Source: Chania fonticola_B (GTDB taxonomy: Bacteria; Pseudomonadota; Gammaproteobacteria; Enterobacterales; Enterobacteriaceae). Taken from it: a DNA stretch of 64,000 nucleotides. A model generated the notes under the pieces. The model was not told the DNA's origin, did not search any database, and was given only the letters and a program-made list of their open reading frames with translations. The stretch lies in NCBI RefSeq assembly GCF_048537545.1, contig NZ_CP183218.1. One strand, given 5' to 3'. Below are positions 44,447 through 53,238 of this stretch, piece after piece. The translations under genes and the position numbers were made by a program. The first letter of the stretch is position 1. Every line of letters begins with the position of its first letter.

Positions 44447-45506
44447 CAATCTATTGTTTATTGTTTCTTCCCTTAAACGTGGTGGACCTATAAACCAATT
44501 GTGGGAGTTGTTAAATAACAAGGATTTTATTGGTGATCATTCTATTCTTTCTCTTTCAAGTCTGGATTTACCCGGTTCCAGAAGAAAAGACTTTGAACAA
44601 TTGGGTGTTAAATTATACTCTCTTAATTATAATGGGCAGAATTTCTATAGATTATCTCGAGAGATCCTATCCTTCATTAATAAAAAAAATTTTTATCGGG
44701 TTATTTCTCAAGGATTTAGATCTGATATATCAGTTGCGATGATATCAAAAAAATTAGCGAGTAAACCATGTGCCATACTGCATAACTATATTTATAGTGA
44801 TTATTCTTATACATATGGATTTTTACGTGCATTAATAATGACTTTTTGTCATGTTCGTGCGTTAAGGGCATTTGATATAATTGCTGTTTCAGAGAGTGTG
44901 AGAGATTTCGCAAGAAAGAAATATTCATTGAAATCGACAGCGATTCGAAATGGAGTGGTAATAAATCCACGAAATGGGGAACAATACTCCAATTTGACAG
45001 AAAATAGAGCTATACGCTTAATTTATGTCGGTGTAATTGATAAGCGAAAGAATGTCATGAAGTTGCTCGAGGCTTTTAAGCGAGTGAAGCGTAGTGATAT
45101 TGAGTTATTAGTTGTCGGCGATGGGCCTCTTAAAAATTTTTTGCATCATGAAGATGATAGCAGGGTTAAATATCTTGGACAAAGAAATGATGTTAATGAT
45201 TTACTATTAACTAGTGATTTTTTTGTATCGGCATCTTCATTTGAAGGAATGCCTATGGCTGCACTAGAGGCTATTGCATCTGGGCTCCCATGTATATTAT
45301 CAGATATTTCGCCTCATCGAGAATTGATTAGTTTAAGTGGTAATTTTGGATGCGTGACCGATTATGATACTTGTAATTTATCTAAACATATTGATAGTTT
45401 AATTAGTATCAGTCGTTTTGACATTCTAAGTGACTTTTCGATTTATTTATCCTCTGATTTAATGGCGAGGCGCTATTCTGAACTGATTTTTGAGAATAAG
45501 GAGTAA
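44439..45506 (+). CDS. Family 4 glycosyltransferase
   Basis: The 355-residue GT-B protein has the GT4 landmarks FIVSSLKRGGPINQLWELL near the N-terminus, IRLIYVGVIDKRKNVMKLLEAF at the start of the second domain, LVVGDGPLK, and the nucleotide-sugar site SSFEGMPMAALEAIASGLP. The start is taken as the TTG at 44439 with GGAAGG six bases upstream, overlapping the previous gene by 8 bases. It probably adds one sugar to the capsule repeat; donor unknown. Confidence 0.85.
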   Translation: MNNNLLFIVSSLKRGGPINQLWELLNNKDFIGDHSILSLSSLDLPGSRRKDFEQLGVKLYSLNYNGQNFYRLSREILSFINKKNFYRVISQGFRSDISVAMISKKLASKPCAILHNYIYSDYSYTYGFLRALIMTFCHVRALRAFDIIAVSESVRDFARKKYSLKSTAIRNGVVINPRNGEQYSNLTENRAIRLIYVGVIDKRKNVMKLLEAFKRVKRSDIELLVVGDGPLKNFLHHEDDSRVKYLGQRNDVNDLLLTSDFFVSASSFEGMPMAALEAIASGLPCILSDISPHRELISLSGNFGCVTDYDTCNLSKHIDSLISISRFDILSDFSIYLSSDLMARRYSELIFENKE

Positions 45507-45600
45507 TTGCGCTTCTGATGTTTTTTGCGTCGTACAATGAATTTGTTATAGTGTCATTTAACTAAATCATTCGTTCGACGCTTTTATTAGGTGGTGTCAC

Positions 45601-47178
45601 GTGGTCGGTGGAATAATTTCTCGCTTGATATCTGTAGTGCTAATAGTAATTAGTTTTCCGGTTTTTGCCGGAGTAGTAAATGAACCCCGAACCATTATTT
45701 GTTGTACGACTCCATTGTCTAATGAAAAGGCTTTTCGTGTTAATATTACCCCTGGCTATTTTTATGACGTAACAATGTATTATGGAAAAAATAAAGGTGG
45801 TAATGAGTTGGTTGATTCATCATCAATAAAAGGGATGCAGCAAGTTTATATAGAAAATTATAATTTATCGAATGAATTCATTGATGGGATTTACAAAAAT
45901 ATAAGTTTAAATGATGACTTTATAAATGGGCAGAGGAGTGTTAGTTTTGTCTTGTTTGTTCCTGGTGACTCTAACTTCCAAAAGGTCGGTATTAAAAGTA
46001 ATAAGATGAATTTAAGAAGGGTTGCTATTATTCGAAAAAACAGTAACTATTCAATGCATGGGGTTGTACAATCAAGATATAAAAGGAAAACTCAATCCAT
46101 AGATGAGGGGTTTTCTATTTCTAATGGATATATTGAAGCTGCAGGTATTAAATTATTTCCTTTGGGTGTCTTTACAACTTTTGCTAAAGAAAGAGATTTA
46201 AAACGTATTAAAGCGGCTGGCTTCAATACTGTGCTTAGTTATAATTATGGAAGTGGAGAAGATTATCTCGATTTTCTTAAGTTGGCTCAAAGAAATAATT
46301 TATATGTGATTTATTCCTTGAAGGATTTTTATAAAAACACTCAAGTTAAAAAAGAATTGATAAGTCGTTTTAACAAAATAAAAAGCGATAAACTTGAAGC
46401 CAATATATTGGGTTGGTACATTAATGATGAATTATCTCAACAGTGGGGTGATGAGTTAAGTGCGTTATATCAATATATTAAAAGGTCTTCTACTACTACG
46501 AATATTGTATTACAGGTACTTGATAAGGTCAGTTCTGCCGAAGCATTTTTAAATTCTACAGATGTTTTATCTGTTGATCTTTATCCCATAGGTATGGATG
46601 AAAATTTCTCTTCTTTATCAAGTGTCAATCAAAAATTGAATAAATTGGTGGAAGGTCGTCCTGACAATTCTAGTTTTGGTGTAGTGCAAATAATGGACTG
46701 GGCTGTTTACAAAAAAGGGCAGAAGAGTCATTTACCATCGCGACTAGAAATTGTTAACCAAGCTTATCAAGAAATTATTGCAGGTTCTAAAGGATTGCTT
46801 TTTTATTCGTATCATGATTTATTTTTTGATGATATTCGACGAGTGAATAGTGATATTAATCGTTTCAAGAATAAATGGAAGGCGGTTTCTGATGCTGTCC
46901 TGGAAATTAGTGATAACTCCCATGTTTTCTTACTTGGTAAAAATGAAATAATTATATCTTCCGATAGGTTTAAATTACCGGCTAGAGTGTTTTATGATAC
47001 TAATAAAAAATATTTTTTGGTTGCAAATCCGTTTAATAAAAAAATATCACTTATCTTTGATTTGAAGTCAGGCCGTTATAAAGATTGTGAAAAAAAATCA
47101 AATGACGTTATGGTTAATAATCATTCTATTAGCATTGTATTAGTACCTTATGGCTATAAACTCTTGTGTCTTATGTGA
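45601..47178 (+). CDS. Secreted glycoside-hydrolase-like protein in the capsule operon
   Basis: The 525-residue protein starts at a GTG and has a signal peptide (ISRLISVVLIVISFPVFA, cleaved before GVVNE). After an N-terminal domain of about 160 residues comes a TIM-barrel-like region with LGVFTTFAKERDLKRIKAAGFNT (alternating strand and helix), ILGWYINDELSQQ (Asn275-Asp-Glu277, candidate acid/base) and VLSVDLYPIG, then a small C-terminal beta domain. The pattern resembles clan GH-A glycosidases. I do not recognise a named family. It may trim or cleave the exported polymer in the periplasm or outside. GC content is low. Confidence 0.6.
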   Translation: MVGGIISRLISVVLIVISFPVFAGVVNEPRTIICCTTPLSNEKAFRVNITPGYFYDVTMYYGKNKGGNELVDSSSIKGMQQVYIENYNLSNEFIDGIYKNISLNDDFINGQRSVSFVLFVPGDSNFQKVGIKSNKMNLRRVAIIRKNSNYSMHGVVQSRYKRKTQSIDEGFSISNGYIEAAGIKLFPLGVFTTFAKERDLKRIKAAGFNTVLSYNYGSGEDYLDFLKLAQRNNLYVIYSLKDFYKNTQVKKELISRFNKIKSDKLEANILGWYINDELSQQWGDELSALYQYIKRSSTTTNIVLQVLDKVSSAEAFLNSTDVLSVDLYPIGMDENFSSLSSVNQKLNKLVEGRPDNSSFGVVQIMDWAVYKKGQKSHLPSRLEIVNQAYQEIIAGSKGLLFYSYHDLFFDDIRRVNSDINRFKNKWKAVSDAVLEISDNSHVFLLGKNEIIISSDRFKLPARVFYDTNKKYFLVANPFNKKISLIFDLKSGRYKDCEKKSNDVMVNNHSISIVLVPYGYKLLCLM

Positions 47179-47805
47179 AGAGGTACCTCATAATTTCATG
47201 CGCAAAATGAGTTCACTTAGGTGTCTACAGGAGTCGATAGTAAGATGGCCTGTTTCTAATTGATGAATGTTATATTTTATCTTGGTTAGGTTGCTAGGTA
47301 AATAGCCTTTAGTAATGAATATCCCTTGCGTTGCTTAATGTTTTTTGACTGTATTTGGAGAGTAATGGAATTGCTTGAAGACATGACTCTCAGAAAAGTA
47401 TTAAGGCTCCTCCCGGTAAGTGCATGTTATTTTACTTTTTTCTTAATTTTGAATTAATTCAACATCTTCATGATGGTTTCCTTCCCGGGTTATGGTATTT
47501 TAAAATCCTCTCAATGCTCACTATTATGTTTTTAGGTAGGTTTGAAATTAGTCATAGTGTCATCCCTTCATTTATCATCGGTCTCATATCTGGAAAGTGT
47601 TTTTTACTCCGCTTATGCGCTTTTAAACTCTTATTTTTAATTTCCCTTATTGTATTTTTTCTCTTGCCACCTGTTTTCTCTTGATTTTACGGTTAACTAT
47701 GATTGTTAATCAAACCTGTCTATTCAGGGCTGACCTCAGCCAATACAACACATCTGGGGGAAACCTGGCAAAACGGTATTCTCAGTGTCAGTATAGTTGC
47801 CCCTA
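47179..47805. other. AT-rich gap at the end of the capsule block
   Basis: No convincing gene is present. The only open frame of note is a hydrophobic 86-codon frame at 47424-47684 without a ribosome site or family resemblance. A short palindrome GAGGTACCTC follows the previous stop. The stretch leads into an IS66 scar and probably reflects past insertion and deletion. Confidence 0.6.
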
Positions 47806-47931
47806 CTGAAACATTGGTCAGGCTTGCTGCACTATGTGGACGATGGCCGGTTGCCTATAGGTAATACCTCACCGATAATAGCATCCGTCAGGTGGCTGTA
47901 GGTCGCAAAAGCTGGTTTTTTGCCGAGGTTG
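47806..47931 (+). pseudogene. Remnant of an IS66-family transposase C-terminal region
   Basis: Two frames together give the conserved end of IS66 TnpC: LKHWSGLLHYVDDGRLPIGN (from 47806) and, after a frameshift near 47870, DNSIRQVAVGRKSWFFAE. Intact IS66 transposases carry the same order (YxxDGRxxIDNNxAExAIRPxxxGRKxWLF). The rest of the transposase and the element ends are missing, so it is an old, decayed insertion. It lies between the capsule genes and galE. Confidence 0.75.
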
Positions 47932-48027
47932 TTGTGCCCTTAGCAATAAATGACATCTTCACCATTCGGCTATAATAGTTCGATAACAACTTAATGTCTT
48001 TCGGATATCGCACATTTAGGAGTAACA

Positions 48028-49050
48028 ATGGCAATTCTAGTCACCGGCGGAGCTGGCTACATCGGTTCCCACACTGTTCTGGTCCTGCTTGAACGTGGAG
48101 AAGAGGTTGTCGTCCTAGACAACCTATCGAACTCATCCGAAGAGTCACTGCACCGAGTGGAGCAGATAACAGGCAAAGCAGCCATCTTCTACCAAGGCGA
48201 CATTCAAGATCCGGAGTGTCTGAACCGCATCTTCGGTAGCCACCGTATCTCGGCGGTGATCCACTTTGCTGGCCTAAAGGCGGTAGGGGAGTCCACCCGC
48301 AAACCGTTAGAATATTATCAGAACAACGTCTCTGGCACCCTGGTGCTGCTGGATGAGATGCGTCGTGCCGGAGTTCATCAGTTTATCTTCAGTTCCTCAG
48401 CCACTGTTTATGGCGCTAACTCTCCGGTGCCTTATGTTGAAACCACACCTATTGGCGGTACGACTAGCCCGTATGGCACATCCAAACTGATGGTTGAGCA
48501 GATCCTGCAAGACTTCGCTAAGGCAGAGCCGCAGTTCTCAATTATCGCTTTACGCTACTTCAACCCAGTCGGTGCTCATGAGTCTGGACTGATCGGCGAA
48601 GATCCTAATGGCATCCCTAATAACCTGTTGCCATATATCTCGCAGGTAGCTATTGGCAAGCTGGAGAAACTGGGTGTTTTCGGCGGTGATTATCCAACGG
48701 AAGACGGTACCGGTGTGCGTGATTACATTCACGTGATGGATCTGGCTGAAGGCCACCTGATGGCCATGGATCATCTGAAGAAGGTCGAAGGGTTCAAAGC
48801 TTATAATCTGGGAGCTGGTGTTGGGTTCTCCGTGCTGGAGATGGTGCATGCTTTCGAGAAAGCCTCCGGTGTTGCTATCCCTTATCAGATCTTGCCGCGC
48901 CGCGAAGGTGATTTGCCAGCCTTCTGGGCCGACGCCAACTTGGCGCGTCAAGAATTGGGCTGGGAAGTTAGCCGTGGTATCGACGAGATGATGCGTGATA
49001 CCTGGAACTGGCAGAAAAACAACCCGCAGGGATATTGCAGTAAAAGCTGA
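48028..49050 (+). CDS. galE: UDP-glucose 4-epimerase
   Basis: The 340-residue short-chain dehydrogenase-type enzyme interconverts UDP-glucose and UDP-galactose (some relatives also act on the N-acetyl forms). Features are GGAGYIGSHT (NAD site), FSSSATVYG, the catalytic YGTSK (Y-x3-K), and LRYFNPVGAHESGLIGEDPNGIPNNL. Length equals GalE of E. coli (338). It is transcribed alone, ending at a strong terminator, and supplies UDP-Gal for one or both polysaccharides. A further galE copy may exist elsewhere in the gal operon. Confidence 0.95.
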   Translation: MAILVTGGAGYIGSHTVLVLLERGEEVVVLDNLSNSSEESLHRVEQITGKAAIFYQGDIQDPECLNRIFGSHRISAVIHFAGLKAVGESTRKPLEYYQNNVSGTLVLLDEMRRAGVHQFIFSSSATVYGANSPVPYVETTPIGGTTSPYGTSKLMVEQILQDFAKAEPQFSIIALRYFNPVGAHESGLIGEDPNGIPNNLLPYISQVAIGKLEKLGVFGGDYPTEDGTGVRDYIHVMDLAEGHLMAMDHLKKVEGFKAYNLGAGVGFSVLEMVHAFEKASGVAIPYQILPRREGDLPAFWADANLARQELGWEVSRGIDEMMRDTWNWQKNNPQGYCSKS

Positions 49051-49066
49051 ACCGATTATCCAATTT

Positions 49067-49093
49067 AAAAAGCCCATTTCTGGGCTTTTTTTT
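49067..49093 (+). terminator. Terminator of galE
   Basis: A perfect stem AAAAGCCCA/TGGGCTTTT (49067-49075, 49081-49089) with a short loop is followed by TTTT. It starts 16 bases past the galE stop. Confidence 0.92.
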
Positions 49094-49391
49094 CGCCTTA
49101 AAATGATAAGCAAGCTATAAATATGCCGTCTTAATTATAAGATTTAAGCATACAAGTTATCTTAATCTGATGTTATTAAATACATTTGCTATTAGATTAC
49201 TGTCATAGCTTAATAAAGCAGCGAACGTTGTAAGATAAATCCGAATGCGTGGATAATGTACAGGTGTTTTGATAGCTTCGGTGGTAGCATACGCTACAAA
49301 AATCTTGTCCATCAGGAGTTAGTCCTCCGTTCAGGCAGCGGTTGAGTACTCACTATCGGTGTTGGACAAAACGTAAAATTATACGTTATTT

Positions 49392-49430
49392 CAGTCTGTT
49401 GGTAGCTGTCGAGCCAAGGGCGGTAGCGTG
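49392..49430 (+). promoter_or_regulatory. Third JUMPStart/ops element, upstream of rmlBACD
   Basis: The JUMPStart sequence spans 49392-49430 and ends with an intact ops core GGCGGTAGCGTG (49419-49430). It lies 461 bases before rmlB. It marks a second RfaH-dependent transcript, the O-antigen operon. The surrounding gap (49094-49891) has a short stem GTAGC/GCTAC near 49284-49297 and a TTGTCCA/TGGACAA pair (49305-49311, 49363-49369). It holds no supported gene and lacks the Rcs-like boxes of the other two modules. Confidence 0.9.
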
Positions 49431-49891
49431 TTTTTATGATCTGCAGTGCATATAGCATTTTGGGGCTTTTTTTGGCCTCATGCATGTATGTAGCCATTAT
49501 ACTTCATAGTGTAACAAAGTATGACGGTTACAGAGAAAATCAGAATAATGACATACTGGCTGCCAAGAGGGTTGAAACTGACCTATGACGTTGAGAACGC
49601 TAGTAAAGCCTGCAATTTGCATATTTTATTATTTGAAGATTATGAACCTAACGTAATAAAGGTTAAAAATGTTACTACTAGCAGTATAAGTGGTTTCTGA
49701 TGGCGGATGATGCTGGGTTCTTGTATTATATTGCGCTTCCTTAGCATGCCTGTGGTCTAATCTATTGATTTTTAAGCGATTATTTTTTCGCCATTATCCT
49801 CAGAGTTACTACAGAGTAACCTTTGGTTAATGTTAAATCATTGACGTTAGTGTGACCGCAAAGGTTCACGCGGTGCCGTTTAGAGGGTTAT

Positions 49892-50956
49892 ATGAAAATT
49901 ATCATTACCGGTGGTGCTGGCTTCATTGGGTCTGCCGTGGCACGGCATCTTATCAAAGACACTAACAGCCAAATTCTGGTACTGGATAGCCTGACATACG
50001 CAGGTAATCTCGAATCTTTAGCGCCGTTAGCCAGCAGCGAACGTTACCAGTTTGCACAGGTGGATATCTGTAATCGTCAGGAACTGGACCGTGTCTTTGC
50101 CGAGTTCCAGCCTGATGCGGTTATGCATCTGGCTGCCGAGAGCCATGTCGATCGTTCCATTGATGGTCCCGCCGCATTTATCGAAACCAATATTGTGGGT
50201 ACCTATACCCTGTTGGAAGCGGCCCGCCAATACTGGCTCACTCTAGGTGAATTGGCAAAGCAAGCATTCCGCTTCCATCATATCTCCACTGATGAAGTGT
50301 ACGGCGATCTGCACGGTACCGATGACCTGTTCACGGAAACCACACCTTATGCACCAAGCAGCCCGTACTCTGCTTCGAAAGCCTCAAGCGATCACCTTGT
50401 CAGAGCTTGGTTACGTACTTATGGCCTGCCAACTATCGTAACGAATTGTTCTAACAACTACGGTCCTTACCATTTTCCGGAAAAACTGATCCCGCTAACC
50501 ATTCTGAACGCTCTTGAAGGTAAAGCGTTGCCGATCTATGGCAACGGTACTCAAGTGCGCGATTGGCTGTATGTGGAAGATCACGCACGAGCACTGTACA
50601 AAGTGGTCTGTGAAGGTGAAGTAGGTGAAACCTACAACATTGGCGGCCACAACGAGCGTAAAAATATCGAAGTCGTGCAAACGATCTGCCGTTTGCTAGA
50701 TGAATTGGTGCCGAATAAGCCAGGTAGTCTGGCTAAGTATGAAGACCTGATCACCTTTGTTACCGATCGCCCTGGTCACGACATGCGCTATGCCATTGAT
50801 GCCTCGAAAATTGATCGTGAATTGGGTTGGAAGCCGCAAGAAACCTTCGAGAGCGGCATTAGAAAAACGGTTGAGTGGTACCTGGCTAACCAAGTCTGGT
50901 GGAGCCGTGTTAAAGATGGTTCATATGCCGGCGAACGTCTGGGTCTAGCCCGCTAA
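49892..50956 (+). CDS. rmlB: dTDP-glucose 4,6-dehydratase
   Basis: The 354-residue enzyme performs step 2 of dTDP-L-rhamnose synthesis, turning dTDP-glucose into dTDP-4-keto-6-deoxyglucose. It has GGAGFIGSAVARHL (NAD site), HISTDEVYGDLH (active-site Asp-Glu), and SPYSASKASSDHLVRAW (Tyr-x3-Lys). Length and motifs match RmlB/RfbB. It is the first gene of rmlBACD, spaced 14 bases from rmlA, and is followed by the rhamnose-using O-antigen genes. Confidence 0.97.
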   Translation: MKIIITGGAGFIGSAVARHLIKDTNSQILVLDSLTYAGNLESLAPLASSERYQFAQVDICNRQELDRVFAEFQPDAVMHLAAESHVDRSIDGPAAFIETNIVGTYTLLEAARQYWLTLGELAKQAFRFHHISTDEVYGDLHGTDDLFTETTPYAPSSPYSASKASSDHLVRAWLRTYGLPTIVTNCSNNYGPYHFPEKLIPLTILNALEGKALPIYGNGTQVRDWLYVEDHARALYKVVCEGEVGETYNIGGHNERKNIEVVQTICRLLDELVPNKPGSLAKYEDLITFVTDRPGHDMRYAIDASKIDRELGWKPQETFESGIRKTVEWYLANQVWWSRVKDGSYAGERLGLAR

Positions 50957-50970
50957 TTTAAGGTGTGAAA

Positions 50971-51840
50971 ATGAAAGGTATTGTTTTAGCGGGTGGGTCA
51001 GGCACACGTCTTTATCCTATTACTCGTGGTGTTTCAAAGCAGTTATTGCCGATCTACGATAAGCCGATGATTTACTATCCGCTCTCGGTATTGATGCTGG
51101 CGGGGATCCGCGACATTCTGATTATTTCTACGCCAGAGGATCTGCCGTCATTCAGACGGTTACTCGGTGATGGGAGTCGTTTTGGCATTTCATTGAGCTA
51201 CGCCATTCAACCTAGCCCGGATGGTTTGGCGCAGGCATTCCTGATTGGTGAAGAGTTCATCAATGGGGACAGTTGTGCTCTGGTATTAGGGGACAATATT
51301 TTCTTTGGCCAGAGTTTTGGCAAAAAGTTGACGTCTGTCGTTGAGCGTAACCAGGGGGCAACCGTATTCGGCTACCAGGTCATGGATCCTGAACGCTTTG
51401 GCGTGGTGGAGTTTGATGATGACTTCCGCGCTTTGTCTTTGGAAGAAAAGCCAGCGCAACCTAAATCCAATTGGGCCGTTACCGGGCTTTACTTCTATGA
51501 TCATCACGTTGTTGAGATGGCGAAGCAGGTCAAGCCGTCCGCCCGTGGTGAATTAGAGATCACTACGCTCAACCAGATGTATCTGGAGAAAGGGGCGCTC
51601 AACGTTGAGTTGCTTGGGCGCGGTTTTGCGTGGCTGGATACCGGTACGCACGACAGCCTGATTGAAGCCTCTCAGTTTGTGCATACGATCGAAAATCGCC
51701 AAGGGTTCAAAATTGCTTGCCTGGAAGAGATTGCTTACCGCAAAGGCTGGTTGACACGTGAGCAAGTAGCAGCAGAAGCCAAATTGCTTAGTAAGACCCT
51801 TTATGGGCAATATTTATCGCAACTGATAGTGGAGAAATAG
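50971..51840 (+). CDS. rmlA: Glucose-1-phosphate thymidylyltransferase
   Basis: The 289-residue enzyme makes dTDP-glucose from dTTP and glucose 1-phosphate, step 1 of dTDP-rhamnose synthesis. It has GIVLAGGSGTRLYPITRGVSKQ, LVLGDNIFFGQSF and VTGLYFYD, all as in RmlA. The ATG at 50971 with AAGG upstream is preferred; a GTG two codons earlier is in frame. It is followed after one base by rmlC. Confidence 0.97.
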   Translation: MKGIVLAGGSGTRLYPITRGVSKQLLPIYDKPMIYYPLSVLMLAGIRDILIISTPEDLPSFRRLLGDGSRFGISLSYAIQPSPDGLAQAFLIGEEFINGDSCALVLGDNIFFGQSFGKKLTSVVERNQGATVFGYQVMDPERFGVVEFDDDFRALSLEEKPAQPKSNWAVTGLYFYDHHVVEMAKQVKPSARGELEITTLNQMYLEKGALNVELLGRGFAWLDTGTHDSLIEASQFVHTIENRQGFKIACLEEIAYRKGWLTREQVAAEAKLLSKTLYGQYLSQLIVEK

Positions 51841-51841
51841 A

Positions 51842-52375
51842 ATGCAAGTCACAGATACCAAAATCCATGGTGTGAAAATTATTCAACCCAAGGTATTTGG
51901 CGATGCGCGGGGCTTTTTCCTGGAGACGTTCGAAAAGAAACGCTATCAGGAAATGTTGGACATCGATCTGGATTTTGTACAGGACAACCATTCGCGCTCT
52001 TCATATGGCGTGCTGCGTGGCTTGCATTTTCAGAAAGTTAACCCACAAGGAAAGCTGGTTCGTGTTGTTCGCGGGGAGGTTTTTGACGTCGTTGTTGATA
52101 TTCGCCCTGATTCACCAACCTTTGGTACTTGGGAAGGGGTCATTCTTTCTGAAGAGAATAAAACCCAATTTTGGATACCGCCTGGTTTGGCACACGGTTT
52201 TGTGGTGCTTTCTGACACTGCGGATTTTGAATATAAGTGTACCGATTATTACAATCCTGCCGAGGAAGGTTGCTTGCTGTGGAACGATCCTGCCGTGGGG
52301 ATCGAATGGCCGATTGCCAACCCACTGCTGTCTGAAAAAGACAAACTTGGGAAGCTACTGAAGGAGTTGGCGTAA
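51842..52375 (+). CDS. rmlC: dTDP-4-dehydrorhamnose 3,5-epimerase
   Basis: The 177-residue cupin-fold epimerase catalyses step 3 of the pathway. Signatures are FGDARGFFLETFEKKRY, QDNHSRSSYGVLRGLHFQ (catalytic His), VRVVRGEVFDVVVDIR, and the C-terminal WNDPAVGIEWPI. Its stop overlaps the rmlD start. Confidence 0.96.
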   Translation: MQVTDTKIHGVKIIQPKVFGDARGFFLETFEKKRYQEMLDIDLDFVQDNHSRSSYGVLRGLHFQKVNPQGKLVRVVRGEVFDVVVDIRPDSPTFGTWEGVILSEENKTQFWIPPGLAHGFVVLSDTADFEYKCTDYYNPAEEGCLLWNDPAVGIEWPIANPLLSEKDKLGKLLKELA

Positions 52376-53238
52376 TGAAAGTTTTACTTACCGGTGCGAA
52401 AGGGCAGTTAGGGCGTTGCTTTAGCGATCGTTGTCCTGCTGGTTGGAATATTTTAGCGACCGACTCTAACACACTGGATATCACCGATCTTGATCAGGTA
52501 AAAAAAGTTGCTGCAACGTACCAACCAGATTTTATCGTTAATGCTGCGGCCTATACTGCAGTTGACAAGGCTGAAGTAGAACACGATATTGCCGCGTTGA
52601 TTAATGACATTGGCCCCAAAAATCTGGCTATGGTGGCCAAGGAACTTGGTGCCCGCTTGGTCCATATTTCAACGGATTACGTTTTTGATGGTGAAGCAAC
52701 AGTGCCCTACATTGAAGATGCCCCAACCAATCCGTTAGGTGTGTATGGCCAGACTAAGCTGAATGGTGAACTTGCGGTTAGCCAAGTGCAGCCAGAGGCG
52801 TTGATCATTCGTACCGCATGGGTGTTCAGTGAGTATGGCAATAATTTTGTAAAAACTATGCTACGGCTAGCGCAAGGGCGGGATCGGTTAGGTATTGTTG
52901 CCGACCAGCGAGGTTGTCCCACTTACGCAGGTGACATTGCTTCTGCTGTGATCACACTGCTACAGAAAGAGGCACCTGGTGGCATTTATCACTTCTGCGG
53001 TGACAGCGAAGTCGCCTGGAATGAGTTTGCTGAGATTATTTTCTCATCAGCCCTGAATCAAGGGGTCTTGGCACAAATGCCTATTGTGGATGGTATTACC
53101 ACTGAGCAGTATCCAACCCCGGCAAAAAGGCCTAAGTATTCTGTTTTGAACTGTGAAAAGATTCAGAATGAGGGGGTAGCGCTATCTCTGTGGCAAGAAC
53201 AGCTTCAATTCGTTATTGCTCATTGCCACAATTCGTAA
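52375..53238 (+). CDS. rmlD: dTDP-4-dehydrorhamnose reductase
   Basis: The 287-residue NAD(P)H-dependent enzyme makes dTDP-L-rhamnose in the last step. It has LLTGAKGQLGRCF, HISTDYVFDG and PLGVYGQTKLNGE (Tyr-x3-Lys), followed by WVFSEYGNNFVKTMLRLA. It overlaps rmlC by one base and closes the rmlBACD set. Confidence 0.96.
   Translation: MKVLLTGAKGQLGRCFSDRCPAGWNILATDSNTLDITDLDQVKKVAATYQPDFIVNAAAYTAVDKAEVEHDIAALINDIGPKNLAMVAKELGARLVHISTDYVFDGEATVPYIEDAPTNPLGVYGQTKLNGELAVSQVQPEALIIRTAWVFSEYGNNFVKTMLRLAQGRDRLGIVADQRGCPTYAGDIASAVITLLQKEAPGGIYHFCGDSEVAWNEFAEIIFSSALNQGVLAQMPIVDGITTEQYPTPAKRPKYSVLNCEKIQNEGVALSLWQEQLQFVIAHCHNS

Noticed and set aside
47424..47684. An 86-codon hydrophobic frame on the plus strand
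   Set aside because: Its hydrophobicity follows from T-rich DNA; there is no ribosome site or similarity, and it sits next to a decayed IS66 fragment.
49548..49700. A 50-codon frame (MTYWLPRGLK...) between the third JUMPStart and rmlB
   Set aside because: It begins with ATG, but there is no clear ribosome site or known relative and it lies in a long leader region; a chance frame cannot be excluded.
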